Shown here in pieces: positions 36,699 through 45,318 of a stretch of 64,000 nt of DNA. Source of the stretch: an uncultured Clostridia bacterium (GTDB lineage Bacteria; Bacillota; Clostridia; TANB77; CAG-508); contig CANQVF010000001.1 in assembly GCA_947627185.1 (NCBI GenBank), positions 152,879 through 216,878 of the forward strand. The letters are read 5' to 3'. The position numbers were made by a program, and so were the translations under genes. A model generated the notes under the pieces. It saw only the letters and a list, made by a program, of their open reading frames with translations. It ran no database searches and was not told where the DNA came from. The number at the start of each line of letters is the position of its first letter. Positions within the stretch are counted from its first letter, which is position 1.

Positions 36699-37418
36699 AT
36701 GCAAATTCTTATAATTTTATTTTTAATATTAGTTATTTTTAATTTAAAATTTAATTTGCATTTGTCTATTGATTGGAAGACCTTTATTCGTAAGGGCTTC
36801 CAAAAGATAGACAATGCATTTGGGTTATTTTGTTATTGTGGAAAACAAGGCCACGGGAAAACATATTCAGCTGTTAAATTTTGTATTGATGAAAAATTAA
36901 GAAGAAATGCAATTATTATTACTAATGTCACTTCTTTTAATGTTTTTTCAGATACTATTTTCATTACTGATATTTCTGATTTAATTAAATATGTTCTTAA
37001 TTATTGTGATAAATTAGAAGAAAATGAAACCCCGAATATTATTGTTTTTTTTGATGAAATATTTACAATATTAGAGAAAAATACTAGAATTAATAAAGAA
37101 ATATTAAGTTTTATATCTCAATTAAGAAAAAGAAAAGTTATTTTTATTACTACTGCACAAGAATGGTTAGAGATTAATGTCACTTTTCGTAGATATGTTA
37201 GATATCAAATAGACTGTAATATGATTTCACTTCCAATATTGCATACTGCAATATTAATAAATTCAATAAATGATGGAGAGGAATTAAAATGGGATAAAGA
37301 CTCTAACGAGTATGTCGCTCCTAGAATAGCTACCAATGTTTCTAAAGGCAATCTATCTATAATCGAAAGCTACGATACATTTGAGACAATATCAACAAAA
37401 CCCTCTAAAACGTCTTAA
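36699..37418 (+). CDS. Zot-family phage assembly ATPase (pI analogue)
   Basis: 239 residues. A single hydrophobic helix at residues 1-20, then the P-loop GKQGHGKT (48-55) and Walker B VFFDE (116-120), followed by ISQLRKRKVIFITTAQEW, typical of Zot ATPases that drive virion extrusion. In the classical proteins the membrane helix follows the ATPase; here it precedes it. The last codons lie inside a hairpin (37401-37443). Confidence 0.88.
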   Translation: MQILIILFLILVIFNLKFNLHLSIDWKTFIRKGFQKIDNAFGLFCYCGKQGHGKTYSAVKFCIDEKLRRNAIIITNVTSFNVFSDTIFITDISDLIKYVLNYCDKLEENETPNIIVFFDEIFTILEKNTRINKEILSFISQLRKRKVIFITTAQEWLEINVTFRRYVRYQIDCNMISLPILHTAILINSINDGEELKWDKDSNEYVAPRIATNVSKGNLSIIESYDTFETISTKPSKTS

Positions 37419-37443
37419 AATTTATTTTAATAGTTTTAGAGGG
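37401..37443 (+). other. Hairpin between the zot and rep genes
   Basis: CCCTCTAAAAC (37401-37411) / GTTTTAGAGGG (37433-37443), 11-bp perfect stem with an AT-rich inner stem. Not followed by T, so more likely a replication or packaging structure than a terminator. Confidence 0.6.
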
Positions 37444-37590
37444 TACTCCAAACGAAGTGCGGAAGGATTATAAAAAATTTAAAAAAAAAGAAGGAATTTT
37501 TTTATTTATGTCGTATTACTTGACATAGTAACAACTTAGGAACATAAGAAAGCACATAAAGACCTGCGAGTGCTTATATAGTAATGTTTT
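37444..37590 (+). other. Candidate double-strand replication origin upstream of rep
   Basis: Contains inverted repeats TATGTC/GACATA (about 37506-37528) and AAGCAC/GTGCTT (about 37550-37577). Such hairpins next to an HUH rep gene commonly hold the nick site. The exact site cannot be fixed by eye. Confidence 0.4.
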
Positions 37591-38385
37591 ATGAATGTTT
37601 TAAAAATATATAATGATACTTATTGGTCTTTGCTTAATCTTAATGATACTTTATATTTAAAAAAACATAATAAAATTAAAAATACTCCTGGCTTTTTTAC
37701 AACTCCAGAAGAAAGGGATAGGGTGTCATTAAGTAGAACTAAGAGAAATATCAAAGAAATTTGTTTATGTAATGATTTTAAATATTTTTTTACATGTACT
37801 GTTAATTCCAAGATGTGTGATAGATTTCATCTCCAGGAGGTACAAGATAAAATGAAAAAAATATGTAAAAAAATAAAAAGAAAAAATAATGAATTTAAGT
37901 ATATATTTATTACAGAAAAACATGAGAATGGAGCATTTCATTTTCATGGTATGGCTAAAAATTTAGAATTGTATAAAAATGAATATGGTTATTTATCATC
38001 AAAAGATTTTGATGAATTGGGTTATAATAGTTTTTCAATTATTCAAGATTTTAATAAATGTTGTAATTATATAACTAAGTATATAACTAAAAAGTGTGTT
38101 AAAAATGAAAATAATCAAATATATTTTTGTAGTAGGGGATTGAAGAGACCTAAAGATGAATTTATGATAAATTATGATTTAACTGAAATATTTGATAAAG
38201 TATTTGAAAATGATTATATACAAAAAAAGGATTTTGATTTAACTAAATTATCTGAAAAACAAAAATTAAAATTAAATGATTATTTTAGATTAAATGATGA
38301 TTATTTCGAAAATAACAAATATATTACAAATTGGTTACAACTATTTACAAAATTTTATAAAAATGATAATATACATATATCATAA
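37591..38385 (+). CDS. HUH rolling-circle replication initiator (phage Rep)
   Basis: 264 residues. FTCTVNSKMCDRFH (motif I region), the metal-binding HUH motif HFH at residues 117-119 (HENGAFHFHG), and two candidate nicking tyrosines Y160 and Y164 in CNYITKYITKK. Two tyrosines one helical turn apart are typical of gpA-like initiators. Nicks the phage origin and starts rolling-circle replication. No clear ribosome binding site is seen. Confidence 0.85.
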   Translation: MNVLKIYNDTYWSLLNLNDTLYLKKHNKIKNTPGFFTTPEERDRVSLSRTKRNIKEICLCNDFKYFFTCTVNSKMCDRFHLQEVQDKMKKICKKIKRKNNEFKYIFITEKHENGAFHFHGMAKNLELYKNEYGYLSSKDFDELGYNSFSIIQDFNKCCNYITKYITKKCVKNENNQIYFCSRGLKRPKDEFMINYDLTEIFDKVFENDYIQKKDFDLTKLSEKQKLKLNDYFRLNDDYFENNKYITNWLQLFTKFYKNDNIHIS

Positions 38386-38492
38386 AAGATTGTCCTTGAT
38401 AAATTATTACCACGGTGTAATTTATCACAATTGTATAGCCGAATTGTAAAAGAGGTGGCTAGTGGGAGCGTGGGCTATAACTCCCATTAGTA

Positions 38493-38512
38493 AACATTGC
38501 ACAAAATCAAAG
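38493..38512 (+). repeat. Right attachment repeat (attR core)
   Basis: Exact copy of 33536-33555. It forms the left arm and centre of a perfect palindrome (38497-38522): arms TTGCACAAAA and TTTTGTGCAA around the six-base centre TCAAAG. Confidence 0.75.
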
Positions 38513-38634
38513 TTTTGTGCAAAAAGGAGTGGGACTTCATATATATTCCTATAATACCTACACTTCTTGCTATATCTTCATTACAGCCTCTATTAAACTC
38601 TTATTTTAGACATATAACTTCATTACCTTTATTT

Positions 38635-39046
38635 TAAATCGCTTTATAATCGATTCTCGTAAGTCTTTATTTTCAATGATTTCAACAATTTTTATATTTA
38701 TCATATTTTTATATAAATAATTCTGTATTATTTTTTCACTTTTTTATTTTTGTATTATATTATTTTCATTTTTTATCCAAAACCTCCAAAATCGCTATTT
38801 TCTAAATATAGCCTTATTTTTTAGACAACAAACTATATTACTTTAAAATAAAAACGGCTTAAAATCGATTCTCGTGCGTCGTTTTTTTAGCCATTTTTAG
38901 AGATTTTTATAAATTGCTGAAAATCCAGTATTTTTATGATATTTTTTAGATCATCATAATAAATGATATTTAGAATTATAATTTAAGTAATGTAACTTTG
39001 TTTAATAAAATATAAAAACGCCTTAAAAACGATTTTAAGACGCTAA
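38635..39046. repeat. Three diverged ~35-bp motifs
   Basis: Copies around 38636-38665, 38850-38885 and 39014-39044. The first two share AATCGATTCTCGT exactly (38648-38660 and 38863-38875); the third is TTAAAAACGATTTTAAGACG. Each can fold weakly. Role unknown. Confidence 0.45.
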
Positions 39047-39452
39047 AAAACTATAATCTATATAAGATTATAGATATATTTAAAAAACATATAATTATAA
39101 TGTAAAAATTTTAAAATTTATCTAAAACTTATAAAAAATTTCTCAAATAACAAATGTTCGGTTTTTAAAAAATTATGCAAACAAATTTGAAATCAAAAAT
39201 TTTAAATTTTTATAAATTTGGATTTATAAATTTTATAATTATATTTTATTTTTTTGAAAAAAATTCTAATACTAAAATTTTTGAAACTTTAATATTAGAA
39301 TTTTGAAAATTTTTTAATCTATTATATTTTTTTATATTTTCGAAATCTTTGAAAACAAGCCCTCTCTCTCCTACTTCATATAATTTTCTTTTTTAAAATT
39401 TTTATCACGCAAATTGTTGCGAATCTTATCTTTCAAAATCTTCAACATCACT

Positions 39453-40109
39453 CTAACTTTTTGTAATTGTTTTTATAATAAAATTTAGGTCTTCAATTGC
39501 TTTGTCTATATTCATCATCCCATTTCCGATAGGATAATAAACAGGATATACTTTATATTCCATACCTGCTATATTCTTTAAAAAGTTTTGTTTTCTACAT
39601 TGAGATACTGATATATTCCTATTTAATACAATAGAACTTACCTGATTCCCAAGTGTTATAATTGTTTTAGGATTAATTATTTCTATTTCCTTGCACAATA
39701 AATCTAAATATTCACTATAAACTGAGTTTGGCAATACTCTAGCATCTACTTGTGTACATTTTCCTAGATTAGTTATAAAATATTTGTGTTTTTCTACATT
39801 AGCATATACTATATCTGCAAACTCTTCGCTCCATTCTTGTGGTTTTTTTGACATAATATCATTATATATTCCTTCATCAAGTAATCCTATTCTATAAAAC
39901 AATTTCCATATATTCTTAGTTCCAATCCATGGAGATCTTCTACCTTTCCAATTTGAATCTGATGCAATATTCTTTCCAGTAGGATTCATAAAAACAAAAC
40001 AAAAATCTGGATTGTCAGTACAGCCTCCATTATATATAGATGTTAATTCCTTTGCACCATACTGTAATTGCAATTTATCATACTCAGAATTTAATTCACT
40101 TATTTTCAC
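39453..40109 (-). CDS. Uracil-DNA-glycosylase-superfamily protein
   Basis: 218 residues. FVFMNPTGKN near the N-terminus (motif A position), TNLGKC, PKTIITLGNQ and the late VYPVYYPIGNG match the fold of family-4-like UDGs and related proteins. The iron-sulphur cysteines of classic family 4 are not evident. Base-excision repair or a phage-defence-type variant are both possible. Confidence 0.7.
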   Translation of the reverse strand: MKISELNSEYDKLQLQYGAKELTSIYNGGCTDNPDFCFVFMNPTGKNIASDSNWKGRRSPWIGTKNIWKLFYRIGLLDEGIYNDIMSKKPQEWSEEFADIVYANVEKHKYFITNLGKCTQVDARVLPNSVYSEYLDLLCKEIEIINPKTIITLGNQVSSIVLNRNISVSQCRKQNFLKNIAGMEYKVYPVYYPIGNGMMNIDKAIEDLNFIIKTITKS

Positions 40110-40248
40110 AACTACTATTACCGCCTTTATTTATTATTAATATAGTTTCCAACTATTTTTATAAAATTTGTAACTATAACTGCATTTTATTGAAAAGATT
40201 CCTAACTAAAAAAATTAACCTCAATAACAAATTATTTATCTTTCTTTT

Positions 40249-40626
40249 TTAATTTAAATTCAAAACTTTCCAATATCCAGTTTTATTTGAGCCAACTCTT
40301 TCGATTATTCCTTTTTCTTTTAATGATTTTAAGTTTTTATAAATGCAATTTTCTGAAATACAAAGTAATTTAGACAATTCTGCTTGAGTAATATATTTTT
40401 CTCTAATTATTAAATTAAGTATTTTTTCTGCAGTTGAATTTAATTTGATATTTAATGTAGGAGAAACTTTTATGTCATTTTTTTTATCTTTAGAATGTAA
40501 TTGTTCAGCTTTCTCCAAATTAATTTGTTCGTATGTATATATAACTTTTGCCAGTTCTCTTTGTCTTTCCTCATAAGATTCTGTAAACATATCAGCAACA
40601 TACTCTAAACTATATTTATAAAACAT
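40249..40626 (-). CDS. Winged-helix DNA-binding protein, possibly a C-terminal fragment
   Basis: 125 residues. Residues 60-120 form a helix-turn-helix (ITQAELSKLLCISENCIYKNLKSLKEKGIIERVGSNKTGYW, best read in parts: AELSKLLCISEN and KEKGIIERVG). The same frame stays open upstream of the ATG for 31 codons without another start, so this may be the end of a decayed larger gene. Confidence 0.5.
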   Translation of the reverse strand: MFYKYSLEYVADMFTESYEERQRELAKVIYTYEQINLEKAEQLHSKDKKNDIKVSPTLNIKLNSTAEKILNLIIREKYITQAELSKLLCISENCIYKNLKSLKEKGIIERVGSNKTGYWKVLNLN

Positions 40627-40731
40627 TAATGAATTTAAAATTAGATCAACCTGAGAATCTAAAAGATTAAGTTCTACTGATTTTATATTATTAACATCAA
40701 ATTTTTTATTATTCTGCTATATCCAGTACTT

Positions 40732-41007
40732 TCAACAATTAAATTTTTTTCGTAATTCTTGAAGTTTCTTTATGTCTTCTGTATATTTGAATCTTGGCTT
40801 TACAAAATTTTTTGAACCCCTTTTTTCAAATGAATATCTAGGAATTAATTGTATATGGAAGTGATTCATTGGTCCATCGCATATTGTACATAAATATACA
40901 CTTTCTGCATCATAAATTTCTTTTAAAGATTTCATAACTTCTTTTGCTAATATAAATATTTCCTTACAAGTTGCATCATCTATTTCCATCATATCTTTAT
41001 AATACAA
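40732..41007 (-). pseudogene. HIT-family protein, N-terminal half missing
   Basis: 91 residues ending in the HIT catalytic motif region (NHFHIQLIPRYSFEKRG). HIT proteins of this kind are about 130-150 residues. Here homology begins abruptly at YYKDMMEIDD, and the upstream sequence (41008-41130) is unrelated and broken by stops. The only start is a TTG at 41007. Confidence 0.65.
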
Positions 41008-41136
41008 GTTGGGGATATTCCTGAATCCACAATATCTGCTATGGTTATTTTTCCATTTTGTATAAGTTTAATAATTTCTTCATTATTAAATTCTTCAAAT
41101 TATCCATTTTTAAGCTCCATAATTCATAATCTTTAC

Positions 41137-42078
41137 TTAATCATTTAAAAAATTCATTACTAAATCTATAATGATTTCTTTTTCTTTAGGATTTGATTCT
41201 GCTATTAACAAAGTTAACGCAGTTAAAGTATTATTATCTATTGTTTGTTTTCCATTTTTGTATAAAATACCATAAAAATTCAAAAAATATATAAATAAAG
41301 TAGCTGCTATTCTTTTATTTCCATCAGCAAATACATGATTTTTTACAATTAAATATAAAAAATTAGCTCCTTTTTCTTCTATACTTTTATAAACATCTTG
41401 TCCAGCAAAACTTTGATAAATATTACCTATAATTGATTCTAGTCCTTTATCTCTTTCTACTGCAAATAAAGAGCTTTCTTGATTAAATCTTAATTTATCT
41501 ATAACTTTTAAGCATTCATTATATTCAACTTTTCTTTCGTCAACATTTCCATTTGGCTTCTTTAATGTTTTGTGATCATAGTCATCTAATAAGTCAAGAG
41601 CTTTTGAATAATTTCCAATTACTTTTAAAATCTCTTTTGCATCATTTTCTTCTAATCTTTCATCAATTCTATTAGCAATATCTATAAGTTTTATTGTTTT
41701 TTCTAGATATTCTAATCTTTTTTGATTTACAGCATAACCTTTTAACATATAGTCTTTTAAAATTTTATTTGCCCATTGTCTAAAAATGACACCATTTTTT
41801 GACTTTACTCTATATCCTACTGATATAATAACATCTAAATTATAAAATGGTACTAATTGCTTTACACCATCAACGCGCATTTTTTGCGTGTTGTTATCTT
41901 TTTCTAATTCTTTATCTTTGAACACATTATTAATATGCTTTCTGATAGTAGTTTCATCTTTATCAAACAGTATAGCCATTTGATTTGCAGTAATCCATAC
42001 GTTGTCTTCTTTTAAATTCACTTCAAGTTTAACATCTTGATTTTCAAATATTATAATTTCATTTTTCTTTTCTTCCAT
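41137..42078 (-). CDS. RhuM-type virulence-associated protein fused to a Fic/Doc domain
   Basis: 313 residues. N-terminal RhuM domain (VWITANQMAILFDKDETTIRKHINN ... YNLDVIISVGYRVKS ... FRQWANKILKDYM). C-terminal Fic/Doc motif HVFADGNKR (about residue 265), where the His and Asn/Arg are the catalytic and phosphate-binding residues. Doc-type enzymes AMPylate or phosphorylate targets. No antitoxin gene is adjacent. Common in accessory islands. Confidence 0.85.
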   Translation of the reverse strand: MEEKKNEIIIFENQDVKLEVNLKEDNVWITANQMAILFDKDETTIRKHINNVFKDKELEKDNNTQKMRVDGVKQLVPFYNLDVIISVGYRVKSKNGVIFRQWANKILKDYMLKGYAVNQKRLEYLEKTIKLIDIANRIDERLEENDAKEILKVIGNYSKALDLLDDYDHKTLKKPNGNVDERKVEYNECLKVIDKLRFNQESSLFAVERDKGLESIIGNIYQSFAGQDVYKSIEEKGANFLYLIVKNHVFADGNKRIAATLFIYFLNFYGILYKNGKQTIDNNTLTALTLLIAESNPKEKEIIIDLVMNFLND

Positions 42079-42250
42079 AAGAACACATCCTTTTTATAAA
42101 ATTTAGTTCTTATTATTACTTTTAATAATACATCTATCTTTACTATACTTAAGAACTATTGTTTGCATATTACTATAGAAAAAATAGTTTGTCAATATTG
42201 AAAATTTCAATTTCATTTTATATTAGAAACTCTGTATTATCAATGCTTTG

Positions 42251-42733
42251 TTATTTTAATTCTTTTATGTATCTTACATCACAAGCAAAATGCTCTGTTT
42301 TTACTAGTGATTCATATATTCTTGTAAATCCATATTTTTCATAAAATTTTTGCGCTGCCACCATATTTTCTAATGTTTCTAAATAGCATCTACTGTATAA
42401 TTTTTTTGCATATTCTAAAGCTATTTCTATTAACTTATGTGATACTCCTGTTCCTCTTGCTATTGGTAAACAATACATTTTTTGAAGTTCGCAAGTGTTT
42501 TCTACACTTTCTAATTTACCTATTCCAACACCACCAACAATTTTATTATTTTCATCTATTGCAACCCAGTATTTATTTCCTTTTGTATTATATATTTCTG
42601 AAAATCTTCCTAAATAAGGGTCAGTCCAAGCTGTTCCTTCGTGGTTTGCTCCAAATTCTATTAAACAAGATTTTATTACATTTTCAATTTCTTTATTATC
42701 TTCTTCTTTTATTTCCCTAATCTTATATTTCAT
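42251..42733 (-). CDS. GNAT-family N-acetyltransferase
   Basis: 160 residues. Acetyl-CoA site LPIARGTGVSHKLIEIAL (R-x-x-G-x-G/A type), preceded by the beta-4 strand IVGGVGIGKL and followed by LETLENMVAAQKFYEKYGFTRI. Substrate unknown. Confidence 0.88.
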   Translation of the reverse strand: MKYKIREIKEEDNKEIENVIKSCLIEFGANHEGTAWTDPYLGRFSEIYNTKGNKYWVAIDENNKIVGGVGIGKLESVENTCELQKMYCLPIARGTGVSHKLIEIALEYAKKLYSRCYLETLENMVAAQKFYEKYGFTRIYESLVKTEHFACDVRYIKELK

Positions 42734-42802
42734 TATTTGATCTTCCTCATTTCATATACATATTGTACTTCAAATGTATATGATAAATATAAAAATTTAT
42801 TT

Positions 42803-43261
42803 TCACTTTTTATCATTTTCTATTGCTTCATCTGTTTTCATTTTAATCTTATAACAAATCATATACGTTATATAAATAGGTATAATTATAAAAGATGATT
42901 TCAATAAATAAGTAGCAATCTTTCCTTTATTTCCACCACAATATCCATTACTACTAATATAACTATATAATTCTACTGCCTCACTATCATCTAAAAGTTC
43001 TTCATCTTTACTTCCATTATAATACTCTAAATATAAATACCAATCTCCTAATCCTTGCATTTTTCCTATTTTTTTTAATTTTCCATTTATCTTTATTTCT
43101 TCATTTTCTAGTAATTTTATAATTTCTTGTTCATTTTTTCTATTTACATTTAGATATGTTTTTCCTGTAAAAGCATAATAAATTAATATTGTAATACAAA
43201 TTGGGATTAAAAGAATATCTACTATAAAAATATATTTAAAGTATTTATTAAAATTTTTCAT
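42803..43261 (-). CDS. Membrane protein with two helices, unknown function
   Basis: 152 residues. Helix near the N-terminus (YIFIVDILLIPICITILIYYAF), an extracellular loop, a second helix (TYLLKSSFIIIPIYITYMIC) and a charged tail. No family recognised. Confidence 0.65.
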   Translation of the reverse strand: MKNFNKYFKYIFIVDILLIPICITILIYYAFTGKTYLNVNRKNEQEIIKLLENEEIKINGKLKKIGKMQGLGDWYLYLEYYNGSKDEELLDDSEAVELYSYISSNGYCGGNKGKIATYLLKSSFIIIPIYITYMICYKIKMKTDEAIENDKK

Positions 43262-43359
43262 GTATTCCTACTTTCTTTATCATAAAATATATAATTATTT
43301 TTTCTTAGCAATTTTAATCTCAAATTATTAATTTTATTTGATAATTATATAATAAAAGA

Positions 43360-43383
43360 CAGATAATTGCAAACAATTATCTG
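43360..43383 (-). terminator. Terminator for the transglutaminase-like gene
   Basis: CAGATAATTG / CAATTATCTG, 10-bp perfect stem with a T run on the minus strand. Confidence 0.75.
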
Positions 43384-43465
43384 CACATGCTTATTGTAAT
43401 TTATTATTTACCTACTGTTACATTTCCACAATCACAATTTATTTTTAATGTTATCAATGCTATTT

Positions 43466-44227
43466 TTATCTTTCAAACATTTCATTATTTTTTTGCAAAT
43501 CTTTAATTATTTCATCTCTAAACACATAGTATACTTCTATAGGAAATGTTTCTATTTTTTCTAGGTAATTTTTTATATCATTTGCAAATGTTCGATTGTT
43601 AATTTTAGTTATTGGTTTGGCATGTTGCATTAAATAATATCCCTGCTTATTTATTAAAGAATTTAATGTTCCATCAATAACATATTCTTCACCTTTTATT
43701 ATTGTTTCAACCCAACTATGTAAAAATTTTGATTTATCAGTATATCCATAAATATAGCCTGTTACAATATTATTGCTTATTCCTAAATTTAATGAAATTT
43801 CCTGTGCTATTTCATAACATTTTCCATGTCTTTCATCAGTTTCAATAAAAGGTAATTTTTCTTTACAATTTGGTACAATAGATGAAAATTGAATTGCACG
43901 AATATCACCATCAATTGTTTCAATAGAAAGTTCAGGTAAATTAAAATTATTATTTTGGCTTATATCAATTTTCTTTATATAATCTTTTAAATTTAATAAT
44001 TCATTTATAAATTTTTCTTTTTCTTCATTAGATATTTTATTTTTTGTCCATTCACTAATTCTATATTTTATTTGATAATTATCCGTATCAAGAGTAGTTG
44101 CTCCTATGCTTTTCAAATAATTAATTGCTTCTAATAGACCCTCTTCATTAAAAATTTTTGAAAATTCTTCATCGATTTCTTGACTTCTATGAAATCTTTC
44201 GCTAAATAACTCGTTATAATTTTTCAT
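43466..44227 (-). CDS. Transglutaminase-like protein, unknown role
   Basis: 253 residues. Possible Cys-His-Asp triad: GKCYEIAQE, LHSWVE and VIDGTLNSL, in transglutaminase-fold order. No signal peptide. I cannot name a family. Confidence 0.55.
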   Translation of the reverse strand: MKNYNELFSERFHRSQEIDEEFSKIFNEEGLLEAINYLKSIGATTLDTDNYQIKYRISEWTKNKISNEEKEKFINELLNLKDYIKKIDISQNNNFNLPELSIETIDGDIRAIQFSSIVPNCKEKLPFIETDERHGKCYEIAQEISLNLGISNNIVTGYIYGYTDKSKFLHSWVETIIKGEEYVIDGTLNSLINKQGYYLMQHAKPITKINNRTFANDIKNYLEKIETFPIEVYYVFRDEIIKDLQKNNEMFER

Positions 44228-44261
44228 ATAACAAACTCCTTATTAATTATTATTTTTTACT

Positions 44262-44342
44262 TTATATATTTATTTCATCAAAAAAATAATCAAGTGTTTG
44301 AACTAATTTTTTATTTTCATCATATAAATCCCAAACTTCCAT
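44262..44342 (-). pseudogene. Remnant of a Nudix hydrolase gene
   Basis: Behind a perfect AAGGAG site, ATG 44342 encodes MEVWDLYDENKKLV, the usual Nudix (isopentenyl-pyrophosphate-isomerase-like) N-terminus, then diverges and stops after 26 codons. Only the 5' end of the gene survives. Confidence 0.5.
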
Positions 44343-44415
44343 GTAAAACATCTCCTTATTCCAAAGTATCTTTCATTTGAAAAATTCTGCTAATTCTTCA
44401 TTTGTATATACTCTT

Positions 44416-45129
44416 TTATCTCAAATCCACTATATTCTCTGTCAAAATATCTATATCAATGACATATTTCTTTTTATTATTGTTGTCAATATATACAGGA
44501 AATTGCTTTATATCCTTTTCTTTTATTATGCTTTCTGGATTTATCCAAATGTTTTTACTTTTAAATAAATATTTCTTACTATCTAATGTATTGTTCCATT
44601 CACAAATAATATTATATGGGTATTTTCCATTTACTCTATATGAAGTATTTAAAACTGTTTCAAGATAATTCGCATATATTACTTTTCCATTTTCTTTTAA
44701 GGTTATTTCTGATTTTTTCTTATTAATTTTTATTAATATTCCTGTTCCTCCTATTATTAAAAAAATTAATCCTATTCCAGGAAAAATCAAAAACAATAAA
44801 TCTAAAGATTTTACACCTATTTTGCTTGGATTATCTTTGTCATAATATATATTGATTTCTTTTCCTTCATAAAAACTCGAAGAATAACCATTTAGCTTTG
44901 ATTCATATTCTTTTCCATCAACAATATATGAAACATATACTTCGTAATTTCTATTATGTTTATCATCGCTATAATAAAATGATATTTCTGTAATAGTTCC
45001 TACTGTATCAACTTTATTCTTATAATTAAATATATTTACAACAAATACAATTAATCCAATTATAACAAAAATTGTTCCAATACTTGCAAATATAATCCAT
45101 ATTAAATTTTCGAGTTTATTTTCTTTCAT
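44416..45129 (-). CDS. DUF3592-type membrane protein
   Basis: 237 residues from ATG 45129; the longer frame starts with TTG at 45150 and lacks a site. Two helices (about 7-28 and 105-128) around a DUF3592-like extracellular domain (VGTITEISFYYSD ... YIVDGKEYESKLNGY ... GKEINIYYDKDNPSKIG). Function unknown. Confidence 0.75.
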   Translation of the reverse strand: MKENKLENLIWIIFASIGTIFVIIGLIVFVVNIFNYKNKVDTVGTITEISFYYSDDKHNRNYEVYVSYIVDGKEYESKLNGYSSSFYEGKEINIYYDKDNPSKIGVKSLDLLFLIFPGIGLIFLIIGGTGILIKINKKKSEITLKENGKVIYANYLETVLNTSYRVNGKYPYNIICEWNNTLDSKKYLFKSKNIWINPESIIKEKDIKQFPVYIDNNNKKKYVIDIDILTENIVDLR

Positions 45130-45210
45130 AAGTTTCAATCTCACTTTCAAATTATTGCTTATAGCTCATTTTATTAAAATGATTATATATTATTTAAAAT
45201 AAAAAATAAA

Positions 45211-45240
45211 GAAGATATTAATAAATTAATTAATGTCTTC
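45211..45240 (-). terminator. Terminator of the MacAB-like operon
   Basis: GAAGATATTAAT / ATTAATGTCTTC with a T run on the minus strand. A second perfect hairpin, TGCTAATTGT/ACAATTAGCA (45265-45290), lies just upstream in the transcript. Confidence 0.7.
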
Positions 45241-45318
45241 TTTAAAATAAAAGGGGATTATTCATGCTAATTGTTTCACTACAATTAGCACATTTATACA
45301 CTATTTGATATACTATTT

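Larger units (their letters stand above)
33536..38512 (+). mobile_element. Integrated filamentous phage (inovirus), about 4.96 kb
   Basis: Flanked by the 20-bp direct repeat aacattgcacaaaatcaaag (33536-33555 and 38493-38512; 4957 bp apart). The content matches an inovirus: probable ssDNA-binding protein, 55-residue major coat protein with terminator, several small membrane/minor coat proteins, a Zot-type ATPase and an HUH replication initiator, all on one strand. Coding strands are T-rich, unlike the A-rich host genes. No integrase is encoded, so it probably uses a host Xer recombinase, as many inoviruses do (inference). Confidence 0.88.
38386..39452. other. Non-coding region: phage hairpin cluster, attR and AT-rich DNA
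   Basis: No credible gene on either strand. 38398-38522 holds four consecutive hairpins: GATAAATTA/TAATTTATC (38398-38426), ACAATT/AATTGT (38427-38447), CTAGTGGGAG/CTCCCATTAG (38459-38490, one G-T pair) and the attR palindrome. Beyond it, 38530-39450 is chromosome-side AT-rich DNA with three related motifs near 38635, 38850 and 39014. Confidence 0.7.

Noticed and set aside
41011..41130. Short frame encoding NEEIIKLIQNGKITIADIVDSG on the minus strand, read as a gene
   Set aside because: It is interrupted by a TAA after MELKNG and has no ribosome binding site; probably a remnant.
43384..43465. Frame with INCDCGNVTVGK downstream of the transglutaminase-like gene
   Set aside because: No proper start codon or ribosome binding site; too short to call.
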